Below, one piece after another: positions 35,913 through 43,707 of a stretch of 64,000 bases of DNA. The stretch spans positions 1,987,362 through 2,051,361 of the forward strand of contig CP075364.1 of assembly GCA_019454105.1 (NCBI GenBank), read 5' to 3'. The notes beneath the pieces were generated by a model. That model did no database searches and was not told where the DNA came from. It worked only from the letters and a program-made list of their open reading frames with translations. Made by a program: the position numbers and the translations under genes. Each line of letters begins with the position of its first letter. The stretch's first letter is position 1. The stretch comes from Fimbriimonadaceae bacterium. Its GTDB lineage: Bacteria > Armatimonadota > Fimbriimonadia > Fimbriimonadales > Fimbriimonadaceae.

Positions 35913-36515
35913 ATGTCCGCATACTTCGCCCACGAGTCCGCCTACATCGACGAGGGAGCCCAGATCGGTGAGGGCACCAAGGTCTGGCACTTCAGCCATG
36001 TCCTGCCCAAGGCCATCATCGGCAAGAACTGCGTGATCGGCCAGAACTGCGTCGTCATGAACAACGTCCTGGTCGGCGACTTCTGCAAGATCCAGAACAA
36101 CGTCAGCCTCTATGAAGGCGTCGTCCTTGAGGACTACGTCTTCTGCGGGCCGAGCATGGTCTTCACGAACGTCCTGATCCCCCGGTGCGAGTTCCCCAGG
36201 GCGACCAGCGAGCACTACCTACCGACTTTGGTCAAGCGCGGCGCGAGCATCGGCGCGAACGCGACCATCGTCTGTGGCGTCACCCTCGGCGAAAGGTGTC
36301 TGATCGGGGCGGGAGCGGTGGTGACCAAGGACGTCCCCCCCAACGCGCTCATGGTCGGGGTTCCGGCCAAGCAGATCGGATGGGCCTGCCGGGACGGGCA
36401 GCCCGTGTTCTTTCACGAACTCGATACGCCCGAGAAAGTAGCGGCTATGTTGGAGCGCACCGGCGACTTGGGCCGCGAGCTGCTCGACTGGATTGAAGGC
36501 CAGCGGCGGGCTTAG
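35913..36515 (+). CDS. wbpD: Hexapeptide-repeat N-acetyltransferase (WbpD-like)
   Basis: About 200 residues from the ATG at 35913. Left-handed beta-helix hexapeptide repeats are evident ([48 protein letters not shown]). The [11 protein letters not shown] and [21 protein letters not shown] region is typical of WbpD, which acetylates the 3-amino group of the UDP-sugar uronate. The aminotransferase (wbpE) and epimerase (wbpI) of the pathway are not adjacent. It overlaps the convergent AAA gene by 4 nt. Confidence 0.9.
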   Translation: MSAYFAHESAYIDEGAQIGEGTKVWHFSHVLPKAIIGKNCVIGQNCVVMNNVLVGDFCKIQNNVSLYEGVVLEDYVFCGPSMVFTNVLIPRCEFPRATSEHYLPTLVKRGASIGANATIVCGVTLGERCLIGAGAVVTKDVPPNALMVGVPAKQIGWACRDGQPVFFHELDTPEKVAAMLERTGDLGRELLDWIEGQRRA

Positions 36516-38008
36516 TCGCGTTTGGCGCTCGGGCGAGCCCGGAGCCGGGCCCATTCGCGAAGGGCGGCGATGTCTTCCGCCATCATCCGGCTCAGCGGGA
36601 CCTGGGCTTGGCACTCTTCGCTGAGGTCGCTGAAGCTCAGTTCTCGTCCCTCGTCAAAGGCCTTGTTGAGGGCCCCGACCACGACCTGCTCGATCTCGGC
36701 CCCGCTGAAACCGTCTGTCAACTTAGCAAGCTCGGGGACCTTGAACTTCCTCGGGTCGCGTTTCCGCTTGGTCAAGTGGATCCGGAAGATCTCTTTGCGC
36801 TCGTCCAGGTCGGGGAGGTCGATGAAGAAGATCTCGTCGAACCGCCCCTTGCGCAGTAGCTCCGGAGGAAGAGCGGACACGTCGTTGGCGGTCGCGACCA
36901 GGAAGACGGGCTTCGTCTTCTCCTGCATCCATGTGAGGAACGTCGCGAAGACCCGGGCAGTCGTACCGCTGTCGCTCACACCGCTCGACCCCATTCCCGC
37001 GAATCCCTTTTCCAGTTCGTCGATCCAAAGGATGCACGGAGCGAGGCTCTCCGCGATCCGGATCGCGCGGCGCATGTTGTCCTCGCTCTGGCCGACCAGA
37101 CTGCCGAAGACCCGACCCACGTCCATCTTGAGCATGGGCAGGCTGTAGGCGGCCGAAACCGCCTTGGCGACCAGGGATTTGCCGCACCCTTGGACGCCAA
37201 GGAGCAAGACTCCTTTGGGATATGGGATGCCGAACTCGCGGGCCGCGTCCGTGAAGCTCTTCGACCGCCGCTTGAGCCATTCCTTCAGCAGGTCGTGGCC
37301 ACCAATGTCGTCCAGGTTGTTGTCGGCGGGATAGAACTGGAGCATCCCGCTCTTGCGGACGATCTGCTTCTTCTCCTCAATGATCTGCTCGACGTTCAGC
37401 GACTTGGTCTCGACCAAGCTCCGAGCCAGGGCGCTCTCGATTTCGTCCGCGGTCAGCCCCTGGGCCGAGCGGACGATCAGCTCCTTCTCGTCGTGTGAAA
37501 GGTCAACGTTGACGCCCGGCCGCCCCTTGACGCTAGCGATGACGCCCTCCACCTGCCCGAGGATTTCCTTCTCTTCGGGCAACGGGTACTCGACCACGGT
37601 CACGTCCTTCTCAAGCTCGACCGGAAGGTTCAGGGTCGGAGCGGATAGAAAGAGGGTCTGATCGCGGCCACGGAGCCGAGAGCTGAGGTCGCGGAGCAAC
37701 CTCACGACGCGCGAGTCCTTGAGATAAGGATGGAAGTCCTTGAGGAGAAATGCCGTGCTCTCAGTGGCTTCATGAACCAGCGCCAGGGCTTCCAATTCTC
37801 CGGGCAGGGTCGTCGGCTTGACCGGGCCCGACGCCCGAACGACGGCAGGCTTCATGCCCTGGGTCACGCTCCAGGTGTGAAGCTGGCGCCCCAGCTTCTT
37901 GGCTACTTCCTGAAGGGCCGATTCGACCCGGGCCTCTTCCCACGAAACGACATAAACGATGGGATATTTGGCTCGGATCAGAACCTCGAACTCTCGCAGG
38001 GCGTCCAT
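36512..38008 (-). CDS. Ycf46-like AAA ATPase
   Basis: A 498-residue protein. A divergent N-terminal half (starting with [14 protein letters not shown]) precedes an AAA module with Walker A GVQGCGKS, Walker [13 protein letters not shown] and a sensor/arginine finger region [16 protein letters not shown]. This is the architecture of cyanobacterial/chloroplast Ycf46, whose reported roles concern CO2 use and carbon metabolism; its role here is unknown. It stands alone, 37 nt downstream of cheX and on the same strand. Confidence 0.88.
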   Translation of the reverse strand: MDALREFEVLIRAKYPIVYVVSWEEARVESALQEVAKKLGRQLHTWSVTQGMKPAVVRASGPVKPTTLPGELEALALVHEATESTAFLLKDFHPYLKDSRVVRLLRDLSSRLRGRDQTLFLSAPTLNLPVELEKDVTVVEYPLPEEKEILGQVEGVIASVKGRPGVNVDLSHDEKELIVRSAQGLTADEIESALARSLVETKSLNVEQIIEEKKQIVRKSGMLQFYPADNNLDDIGGHDLLKEWLKRRSKSFTDAAREFGIPYPKGVLLLGVQGCGKSLVAKAVSAAYSLPMLKMDVGRVFGSLVGQSEDNMRRAIRIAESLAPCILWIDELEKGFAGMGSSGVSDSGTTARVFATFLTWMQEKTKPVFLVATANDVSALPPELLRKGRFDEIFFIDLPDLDERKEIFRIHLTKRKRDPRKFKVPELAKLTDGFSGAEIEQVVVGALNKAFDEGRELSFSDLSEECQAQVPLSRMMAEDIAALREWARLRARPSAKRD

Positions 38009-38045
38009 GGACCGGCCCTATGATAGCTGGAGGCAATACCTTCCG

Positions 38046-38525
38046 CTACGCTGCCCGGGCCCTTCGCTCTTGAAGGCTCACGTTGATCTCCAACGAACCT
38101 AAGTCCGCGACGGCCATGGGAATGACCAGGGCTGGGATGTCAAGAGTGGAGATCTTCACGTTCGTACCCTTGACGATGGTCGGAGGGGTGATGTCACAGG
38201 TGAACCCCTTGCCAGCCATCAAGGTCATCGAGTTCCCACTGACCATGTTGCCGAGTTCGGCGATCGCCGAAGCGGCTAGCTGGTCAAAGGTCGTGACTGC
38301 CGTCCCCAGCATTTTCGACGCGATCTTTTCAGCCGTCTGAATCGACATGCCATAGATCACCTGGCCCTCGATCTGGCCCGTGATGCCGCAAACAATGTTG
38401 AGTTGTTGCGAGGTGAACATTTGGGGCCGTGCGCTCAGCTGTCCCCGTTCGGGCGTGAGGCCCGCCATCGTCTGGATCACGGTGACGCAAGCTTCGACAA
38501 ACGGGAGCACGTAGTCGACTTTCAT
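38046..38525 (-). CDS. cheX: CheX-type CheY-P phosphatase
   Basis: A 159-residue single-domain CheC/CheX/FliY-family phosphatase. The catalytic helix carries the E-x2-N signature in AIAELGNMVSGNS. It dephosphorylates CheY-P and so ends the signal. Last gene of the cheC-cheD-HDOD-cheB-cheR-cheY-cheX run, 18 nt after cheY. Confidence 0.92.
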   Translation of the reverse strand: MKVDYVLPFVEACVTVIQTMAGLTPERGQLSARPQMFTSQQLNIVCGITGQIEGQVIYGMSIQTAEKIASKMLGTAVTTFDQLAASAIAELGNMVSGNSMTLMAGKGFTCDITPPTIVKGTNVKISTLDIPALVIPMAVADLGSLEINVSLQERRARAA

Positions 38526-38543
38526 GGACGTAAGCCCCCGGCC

Positions 38544-38909
38544 CTAGGCGGCGAGAAGTTTGTTGACGGCCTCCAAGACCCTGTCTGGTTGGAACGGCTT
38601 GACAATGAAGTCCTTGGCCCCGCTCTGGATGGCTTCGACCACCATGTTCTTTTGACCCATCGCTGTGCACATGACGATGACCGCGTTCGGGTCGCTTGAA
38701 CGGATCTGCTTAAGAGCCTCAAGACCGTCCATTTCGGGCATCGTAATGTCCATGGTCACGAGATCTGGCTTGAGCTCAGAGTACAGCTTGACGGCTTCGA
38801 CCCCGTTGCTGGCCTCTCCGCAAACCTCGAACCCGTTCTGCGTCAAGATGTTCTTGAGTGTCACCCTCATGAAGAGAGCGTCGTCGGTGATTAAGATGCG
38901 TTTCGCCAT
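38544..38909 (-). CDS. cheY: CheY-like response regulator
   Basis: A 121-residue receiver domain from the ATG at 38909 (MAKRILITDDALFMR). It has acidic pocket D9/D10, phospho-acceptor Asp54 (VTMDITMPEMDG), Thr in CTAMGQK and Lys in FIVKPF. Its start lies 19 nt inside the cheR 3' end. An upstream extension to 39098 is a shadow of cheR. Confidence 0.95.
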   Translation of the reverse strand: MAKRILITDDALFMRVTLKNILTQNGFEVCGEASNGVEAVKLYSELKPDLVTMDITMPEMDGLEALKQIRSSDPNAVIVMCTAMGQKNMVVEAIQSGAKDFIVKPFQPDRVLEAVNKLLAA

Positions 38910-39703
38910 GTGTCGTTTCCTATCATTGGTTTTCGGTAGAAAAACGGAATAATGGACTCGTAACCCGTTTCTTGGGCTTTGCCCAGCCTCTCGGTACTGC
39001 CCACAAAGAGCACTCCACCAGGCTTCAGAGCCTGGAAGAAACGTCGATAGAGCAAGTCCTTTGCCTCGTCCGTGAAGTAGATGACCACGTTCCGGCAAAG
39101 GATCAAGTCAAATCCGCTGTCAAACCTGTCGCCCAAAAGGTTCTGAGTCTTGAACTCCAGCATCGCGGCAAGCTTTCGGTTCGCACGCCATTCGCCGTCC
39201 AATTTGGTCAGATACTGGCTTCGATACTCATTCGGGACGCCCTTGACGTCCGAGTCGTTGAATCTGCCTTCCTTCGCCTGGGCCAAAGCGGCCTGATCGA
39301 TGTCCGTCCCCACGATTCTGTGCGCTCCGGGGAAGTTTCGGTCCAAAATCATGGCTAAGGTGTAGGCTTCAGCACCATAGCTGCAGCCCGCGCTCCAGCA
39401 CTTAAGTCTCGGGCTCGTCTTGACGAGTTGGGGCAGCACTTTGAGCCTGAGTTCTTCCCACTTTTCAGGGTTCCGAAACAACTCGCTCACGTTGATGGCG
39501 AGTCGGTCCAAGAACCACGCCGTGTTCTCAGAAGAACTCAGCGCCCAGCTGCTGAATTCGGAGAGCGACTTGTGCTGCTTGGACTCGGCCATGCTGACGA
39601 TTCGCCTCTGAAGCTGATTGGGCTTGTACTGGTTGAGGTCAAGACCCGTCTTTTGCTTCACGGCCGCATAGTGCGCTGCCCAGTCCGATTCGCTAACTTG
39701 CAC
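38891..39703 (-). CDS. cheR: Chemotaxis receptor methyltransferase CheR
   Basis: About 270 residues from the GTG at 39703, just inside the cheB 3' end. The N-terminal helical domain is followed by the SAM domain with WSAGCSYGAEAYTLAM, GTDIDQAALAQA, LILCRNVVIYF and FVGSTERL. It adds methyl groups to glutamates of chemoreceptors. No receptor gene is in the window. Confidence 0.95.
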   Translation of the reverse strand: MQVSESDWAAHYAAVKQKTGLDLNQYKPNQLQRRIVSMAESKQHKSLSEFSSWALSSSENTAWFLDRLAINVSELFRNPEKWEELRLKVLPQLVKTSPRLKCWSAGCSYGAEAYTLAMILDRNFPGAHRIVGTDIDQAALAQAKEGRFNDSDVKGVPNEYRSQYLTKLDGEWRANRKLAAMLEFKTQNLLGDRFDSGFDLILCRNVVIYFTDEAKDLLYRRFFQALKPGGVLFVGSTERLGKAQETGYESIIPFFYRKPMIGNDTWRNAS

Positions 39704-40724
39704 GGGCAGCCCTCCTGGCCAAGTGGGCGCAGATGGCCGCAGCCATCTCTTCCACGGGGTATTCAGCGTCCACAGCACCAGCGTCCTTGGCCGACTTCGG
39801 CATGCCATAGATCGCGCAACTGGACTCCGATTCGCCAAAGACGGTGCATCCTGCCGCTTTAAGTGCCAAGGCCCCCTCGCGCCCGTCATGCCCCATCCCG
39901 GTGAGGATGACCCCCATGCAGTTCGAGCCATAGACCTTCACAGCCGATTCGAACAACTCGTCAGCCGCTGGCCGGCAACCGTTCCTTGTGGGCCCGTCGT
40001 GGAGCGCGATCGTCCCGCCGCGTTCGACCACCATGTGGTGGCCACCAGGAGCGAGGAGGGCCTCGCCGGGCCCGACCTTGTCCGACTGCCCTGCTTCGCG
40101 GACCCTCACTGGACCAACGGAGTCCAGACGCTTTGCCAAGCTCGCAGTGAAGCCGACGGGCATGTGCTGGACGATCAAGATCCGGGCATCAAACCCGACC
40201 GGAAAGGCAGAAAAGAGCGAGACCAAGGCGCGGGGGCCGCCGGTCGAACTCGCGACGAGGACGACCCGGTTGGAGGCGGCCGGCGCCGCGACGGCCGCGA
40301 CCGGTGACCGAGTTGACCCACCGAGCTTGGCAAACCGTGCGGACTTGAGCTTCTCCAAGAGCTCGTCCTTTTTCTCGGTGATTCGAAGACTGTTGGAGCC
40401 TCCAGGCTTGGTGACAAAGTCGAAGGCTCCCGCCTCGAGCGCGCGGATCGTCGTGTCGGCCCCTTCTGTGGTCACCGAACTGACCATGATGACGTGGCAA
40501 GGCGCCTTGGCCATGATCTGCTTCAAGGCCGCGAGTCCGTCCATCTTGGGCATCTCGACGTCGAGCGTGATCAAGTCGGGCTTCAGGTTGACCGCCATAT
40601 CGAGACCTTCTTCGCCGTTCGTGGCCTGGCCCACCAACTCGTAGGCCGGATCCGCGGAGACCCAGTCTGAGATCATCCGCCTCGCGAAGCTCGAATCGTC
40701 GACTACCAGAACTTTCTTTTTCAT
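39693..40724 (-). CDS. cheB: Chemotaxis methylesterase/response regulator CheB
   Basis: A 343-residue protein. A receiver domain (D9/D10, phospho-Asp55, K106) is followed by a methylesterase domain with Ser160 in ASSTGGP, His187 in VQHMP and Asp280 in GMGHDG. It removes methyl groups or deamidates receptor glutamines. The ATG shares ATGA with the HDOD gene stop. Confidence 0.96.
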   Translation of the reverse strand: MKKKVLVVDDSSFARRMISDWVSADPAYELVGQATNGEEGLDMAVNLKPDLITLDVEMPKMDGLAALKQIMAKAPCHVIMVSSVTTEGADTTIRALEAGAFDFVTKPGGSNSLRITEKKDELLEKLKSARFAKLGGSTRSPVAAVAAPAASNRVVLVASSTGGPRALVSLFSAFPVGFDARILIVQHMPVGFTASLAKRLDSVGPVRVREAGQSDKVGPGEALLAPGGHHMVVERGGTIALHDGPTRNGCRPAADELFESAVKVYGSNCMGVILTGMGHDGREGALALKAAGCTVFGESESSCAIYGMPKSAKDAGAVDAEYPVEEMAAAICAHLARRAARAS

Positions 40725-41587
40725 GCTGCGCTGAGATCCTCAAAGAGTTTTTCGTACTCCTCGTAGCCCGTGACGAACTGATCCGTGATCTGATCCAGAG
40801 CGTCCGGTTGGAGGCCAAGTCGAACGAAGGAGTTCTCACAGACCGAATAATGCAGTCCGTCTCCTCCCAGGCCAAACCCCATCGCCATCGTCAGGAAGTT
40901 GCCCAAATGGACACAGTCGACGATGTTCGAAGACGGCTGGCACTGATCCGGATCGTGGTGCCATCGGACCGCGGCCACGATCTCGTCCGGCAAGTTCCAT
41001 TGTCGGCCCAGGTGCTCTCCAACTTCACAATGGTCGTAACCCAGGATTCTTCTTTCGGCGACGTCGAACGAGACCTGGGCCAGCTCGGCATATTGAACGA
41101 TCGCGCTGGTCTTGTTCTCGAGCCAGACGCTGAGGGCGACCTTTCCAATGTCGTGCAGCAATCCGGCCGTGAAGACGACGTCCTCGCTCGCCTTCTTGCT
41201 CATCCTGGCGATCAACTGACCCGCGAGGGCCGTCCCGAACGAATGGCTCCACATCGCTTTGGGGCCTAGGCAGTAGCCGTCCAGCTTCCGTGACATCCAC
41301 GGATAGGTCGCCGCGACCATGCATAGATTACGGACACATCTCATTCCAAGAATCACGACAGATTCTTGAAGGTTGGTGACCCGCTTGGACAAGCCGTAAT
41401 AGGCGCTGTTGGCGAGTCTGAGAACGCGGGCGCTGAGGGCCTGGTCTTGCGAAAGCGTTTTCGCGATGCTGGCCGCGTTGCTCGTGCTCTCGTCCGTCTC
41501 GCGCATCACCTTAAGGGCTGCCGCCGGGATCGAAGGCAGATCCGGAGTCCGCTTGACGACGTCTTCTAATGTGATCGTCTGGCCCAT
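40721..41587 (-). CDS. HDOD domain protein in the chemotaxis operon
   Basis: A 288-residue HDOD protein. It has DLPSIPAAALKVMRETDE, QDQALSARVLRLANSAYYG, GLLHDIGKVALSVWLE and a WHHDPDQ block, so several HD-type His/Asp residues remain. Inserted between cheD and cheB and coupled to cheB by a 4-nt overlap, it probably works in the same signalling circuit. It is a paralogue of the HDOD protein at 21776-22684. Confidence 0.92.
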   Translation of the reverse strand: MGQTITLEDVVKRTPDLPSIPAAALKVMRETDESTSNAASIAKTLSQDQALSARVLRLANSAYYGLSKRVTNLQESVVILGMRCVRNLCMVAATYPWMSRKLDGYCLGPKAMWSHSFGTALAGQLIARMSKKASEDVVFTAGLLHDIGKVALSVWLENKTSAIVQYAELAQVSFDVAERRILGYDHCEVGEHLGRQWNLPDEIVAAVRWHHDPDQCQPSSNIVDCVHLGNFLTMAMGFGLGGDGLHYSVCENSFVRLGLQPDALDQITDQFVTGYEEYEKLFEDLSAA

Positions 41588-41592
41588 CTCTT

Positions 41593-42102
41593 TTATCCTC
41601 GGAGAACGCAGAGGACTTTCTCCCCCTCATTGATCGAACGCACCTTTACGGTGAGGCTCGCGATGTCCACCGTGACCGTCCTCCCGTTCGATCCGCCAAC
41701 CTCGTGCGCGATCGTCCGGATCCGGAGCTTCTCAAGCAGATCCTTGACGGCCTCGGCGTTCCGTTTGCCGATGTCGAGCCGGGAAGAGACGTCGGCTCCG
41801 ATCTTGAAGACTTGAGCTCCTCCCGCGTAAGCGGCGACCAAACGGTTGGTGTTCGCGCCTTTCGCCGCCATCATCTTCACCAATTCTGGCAAGCCGACAT
41901 CGACGAACTTCCCCGGTTTATCGATTGGCTTGTCCTTGAAGGCCTCCGGCAGCATCACATGGATCATCCCCGACACTCCGGAAGCCGGACAGTGGGCGAC
42001 GAGACCGATGCAACTTCCGAGACCGATGCAGCTATAAAGGGCTGGGCCTTGGTGGACATGGATCTCGGCCATGCCGACCAAAGTCGGAGTGGCGACGGCC
42101 AC
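41593..42102 (-). CDS. cheD: Chemoreceptor glutamine deamidase CheD
   Basis: A 169-residue protein with the CheD core: Cys31 in GLGSCIGL and His48 in GMIHVMLP, followed by AAYAGGAQVFK and the GRTVTVDIASLTV end. The third catalytic position, Thr in well-studied CheD, appears to be Cys25 or Ser24. The GTG start directly abuts the cheC stop, and CheC-CheD complexes are known from Bacillus and Thermotoga. Confidence 0.94.
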   Translation of the reverse strand: MAVATPTLVGMAEIHVHQGPALYSCIGLGSCIGLVAHCPASGVSGMIHVMLPEAFKDKPIDKPGKFVDVGLPELVKMMAAKGANTNRLVAAYAGGAQVFKIGADVSSRLDIGKRNAEAVKDLLEKLRIRTIAHEVGGSNGRTVTVDIASLTVKVRSINEGEKVLCVLRG

Positions 42103-42732
42103 CTAGGCTGCCTCCGCAACGCCTAATCTTTCGAACACAGTTTGGAGCCCGCCAGAAGCGGGCATACAGAGGAACCGGCCGTCCAGGGTCTCCGAAGACT
42201 CCTCGAAGATTCTCGTTTCAAGGGTCAAGATCTGCGTATCCTGGAAGCAGGCCTCGACGATCAGGGTCGAAACGATGCTTTGAGCCCCATCGATCGATAC
42301 GGCCGGAGGTGTCGCTTCCATCCGCAAGCCAGTCATGTCGGAGATCGCGTTCAAGAAGCTCGAGCACAAGATGTTCCCGACCTCAAGGATCGTGGAACCG
42401 AAAAGCTCGTCGATGGAGTCCAGGTCGGCCGGCGCCAAGCCTGTCAGGAGCCGAGAAAGCCGTTGAGCGCTCGCCCAAGGGAAGAAGAAGGCCGTTTGGC
42501 CTTGGACGTCACCAGTGAACGGCATTGATACCGCCACGGTCAGTTCTTCAGGATTAGTGAAGACGCACGTCAGATCCGGCGCAGCGGTCACAGACATCGA
42601 AGGGACGTCCATATTGAAGTTCTGGCCGGTCAGACTCGCCAAAGCCATCGTGGCATGGCCCAGTCCGATGTTCGTCAGCTCGCGCAAGCACGAGTCTTGA
42701 AGCTGTTCGATGGAAGATTCGTTCGAGCCCAT
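42103..42732 (-). CDS. cheC: CheY-P phosphatase CheC
   Basis: A 209-residue protein with two pseudo-symmetric active-site helices: RELTNIGLGHATMALASLTG near the N-terminus and STILEVGNILCSSFLNAI in the second half. It dephosphorylates CheY-P and binds CheD. It is the first gene of the chemotaxis block. The 190-nt divergent gap to the carrier-protein gene must hold both promoters, but I see no convincing -35/-10 pair. Confidence 0.94.
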   Translation of the reverse strand: MGSNESSIEQLQDSCLRELTNIGLGHATMALASLTGQNFNMDVPSMSVTAAPDLTCVFTNPEELTVAVSMPFTGDVQGQTAFFFPWASAQRLSRLLTGLAPADLDSIDELFGSTILEVGNILCSSFLNAISDMTGLRMEATPPAVSIDGAQSIVSTLIVEACFQDTQILTLETRIFEESSETLDGRFLCMPASGGLQTVFERLGVAEAA

Positions 42733-42922
42733 ATCCGCCCTGCCAGTCGATGCAGACCGATCGGCACCCTCTCGTGGGTCGCACGAGAACGAGCAGCCTC
42801 CAGTCTCACAGAGCTACTTTCCGCACCAGGGCGCTCTTCAGCCTGGCAAGAAGGCCAGGATGTGAGTACAGCTGTTCCGGTCATCGCAAGGCGACTTTGA
42901 GCGGGTCCGGTAGAATCGGCAA

Positions 42923-43336
42923 GTGGCTGACCTTGAAATGCAGGACGTCAAGGCTGCGCTTGACGCGGCTGTGCGGAACGGCTACAAGTACGTCAAGCTG
43001 AAGAGCGGAAGCGAGGAGTTCGTCGCCGAAGTCCGTGCAAGCTCACGCAAGCAGACGGTACCCAAGGCCGCTGCCGCTCCCGCTCTTGACCAGGTTCTAT
43101 CCGAGCCGACCCTTGCTGAGGTCAAATCACCGGTGGTCGGGTACTTCCGCGAGCGGTCTCATCCCTTGGAGCCAGGCCTCGAAGTGGAAGCTGGGCAAGT
43201 CATCGCCGAAGTCGTCGCGGTCGGCTTGTCGAACGACGTTGTCTGCCCGATCCAGGGCGTGGTCGATTCGGTGGCCGTCCGTCCCGGGGATCCCCTCGAA
43301 TATGGCCAGGTGATCGCCCTTGTGAGGCCCTCATGA
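42923..43336 (+). CDS. Biotin-carrier-like (AccB/BCCP) protein lacking the biotin lysine
   Basis: A 137-residue protein. The N-terminal helix-strand (residues 1-45) and linker lead to a biotinyl/lipoyl beta-hammerhead domain (65-137): SPVVGYF, GLEVEAGQVIAEV, then AVGLSND and CPIQGVV. Aligned without gaps to E. coli BCCP (EAMKMMN), the modified Lys is Gly101 (codon 43223-43225, GGC) and the preceding Met is Val100. It therefore cannot be biotinylated at the normal place. It is encoded upstream of accC, with one small gene between them. GTG start at 42923. Confidence 0.85.
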   Translation: MADLEMQDVKAALDAAVRNGYKYVKLKSGSEEFVAEVRASSRKQTVPKAAAAPALDQVLSEPTLAEVKSPVVGYFRERSHPLEPGLEVEAGQVIAEVVAVGLSNDVVCPIQGVVDSVAVRPGDPLEYGQVIALVRPS

Positions 43337-43707
43337 CACGGGGCGAGTCCCTTGTCGGCGTTCTCGTCGCAGTCGCCATCGTGATCTTGCTCGCGGTGGC
43401 TTTCTCTGTTGGGAGCGGAGTCTTTGGCGGCCAAGGCGGGGCGACAAGGGCTGACGGCAAGGGGGAAACCATCATCGGTCGGTCGAAGTTTGCGGCCAAG
43501 GACGTCGAGTGCCGGAACAACCTCTCTCAGCTCCGGACAGCCATCCAGATCGCCACGGACCCGGTCGACGGCACAAAGCCCTCGACCCTTCAAGAGACCC
43601 GACTGGGACGCGACTTCTATCGGTGCCCGGTCGGGGAAGAGGACTATGACTACGACCCGGAATCGGGAACGGTGAGATGTCCGCACAAAGGGCACGAGAA
43701 ATACTAA
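43333..43707 (+). CDS. Pseudopilin-like small protein
   Basis: A 124-residue protein whose N-terminus, MTRGESLVGVLVAVAIVILL, resembles a prepilin leader (short basic lead, Gly, then a hydrophobic helix). It is followed by ECRNNLSQLRTAIQIA, a motif of G/H-type pseudopilins. The tail has CPVG and CPHKGH, possibly a Cys pair. It overlaps the carrier gene (ATGA) and the accC start (TAATG), an unexpected position between two carboxylase-type genes. Confidence 0.75.
   Translation: MTRGESLVGVLVAVAIVILLAVAFSVGSGVFGGQGGATRADGKGETIIGRSKFAAKDVECRNNLSQLRTAIQIATDPVDGTKPSTLQETRLGRDFYRCPVGEEDYDYDPESGTVRCPHKGHEKY

Noticed and set aside
39704-39931. A 76-residue N-terminal extension of CheR
   Set aside because: It lies entirely inside cheB in another frame, and its sequence looks like antisense or frame noise. 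The GTG at 39703 starts the CheR homology.
42733-42922. Promoter TTGAGC/TAGAAT (42897-42916) for the carrier-protein gene
   Set aside because: The spacing is only 8 nt, far from the 17 expected, so the pair is not credible even though TAGAAT alone is a fair -10.
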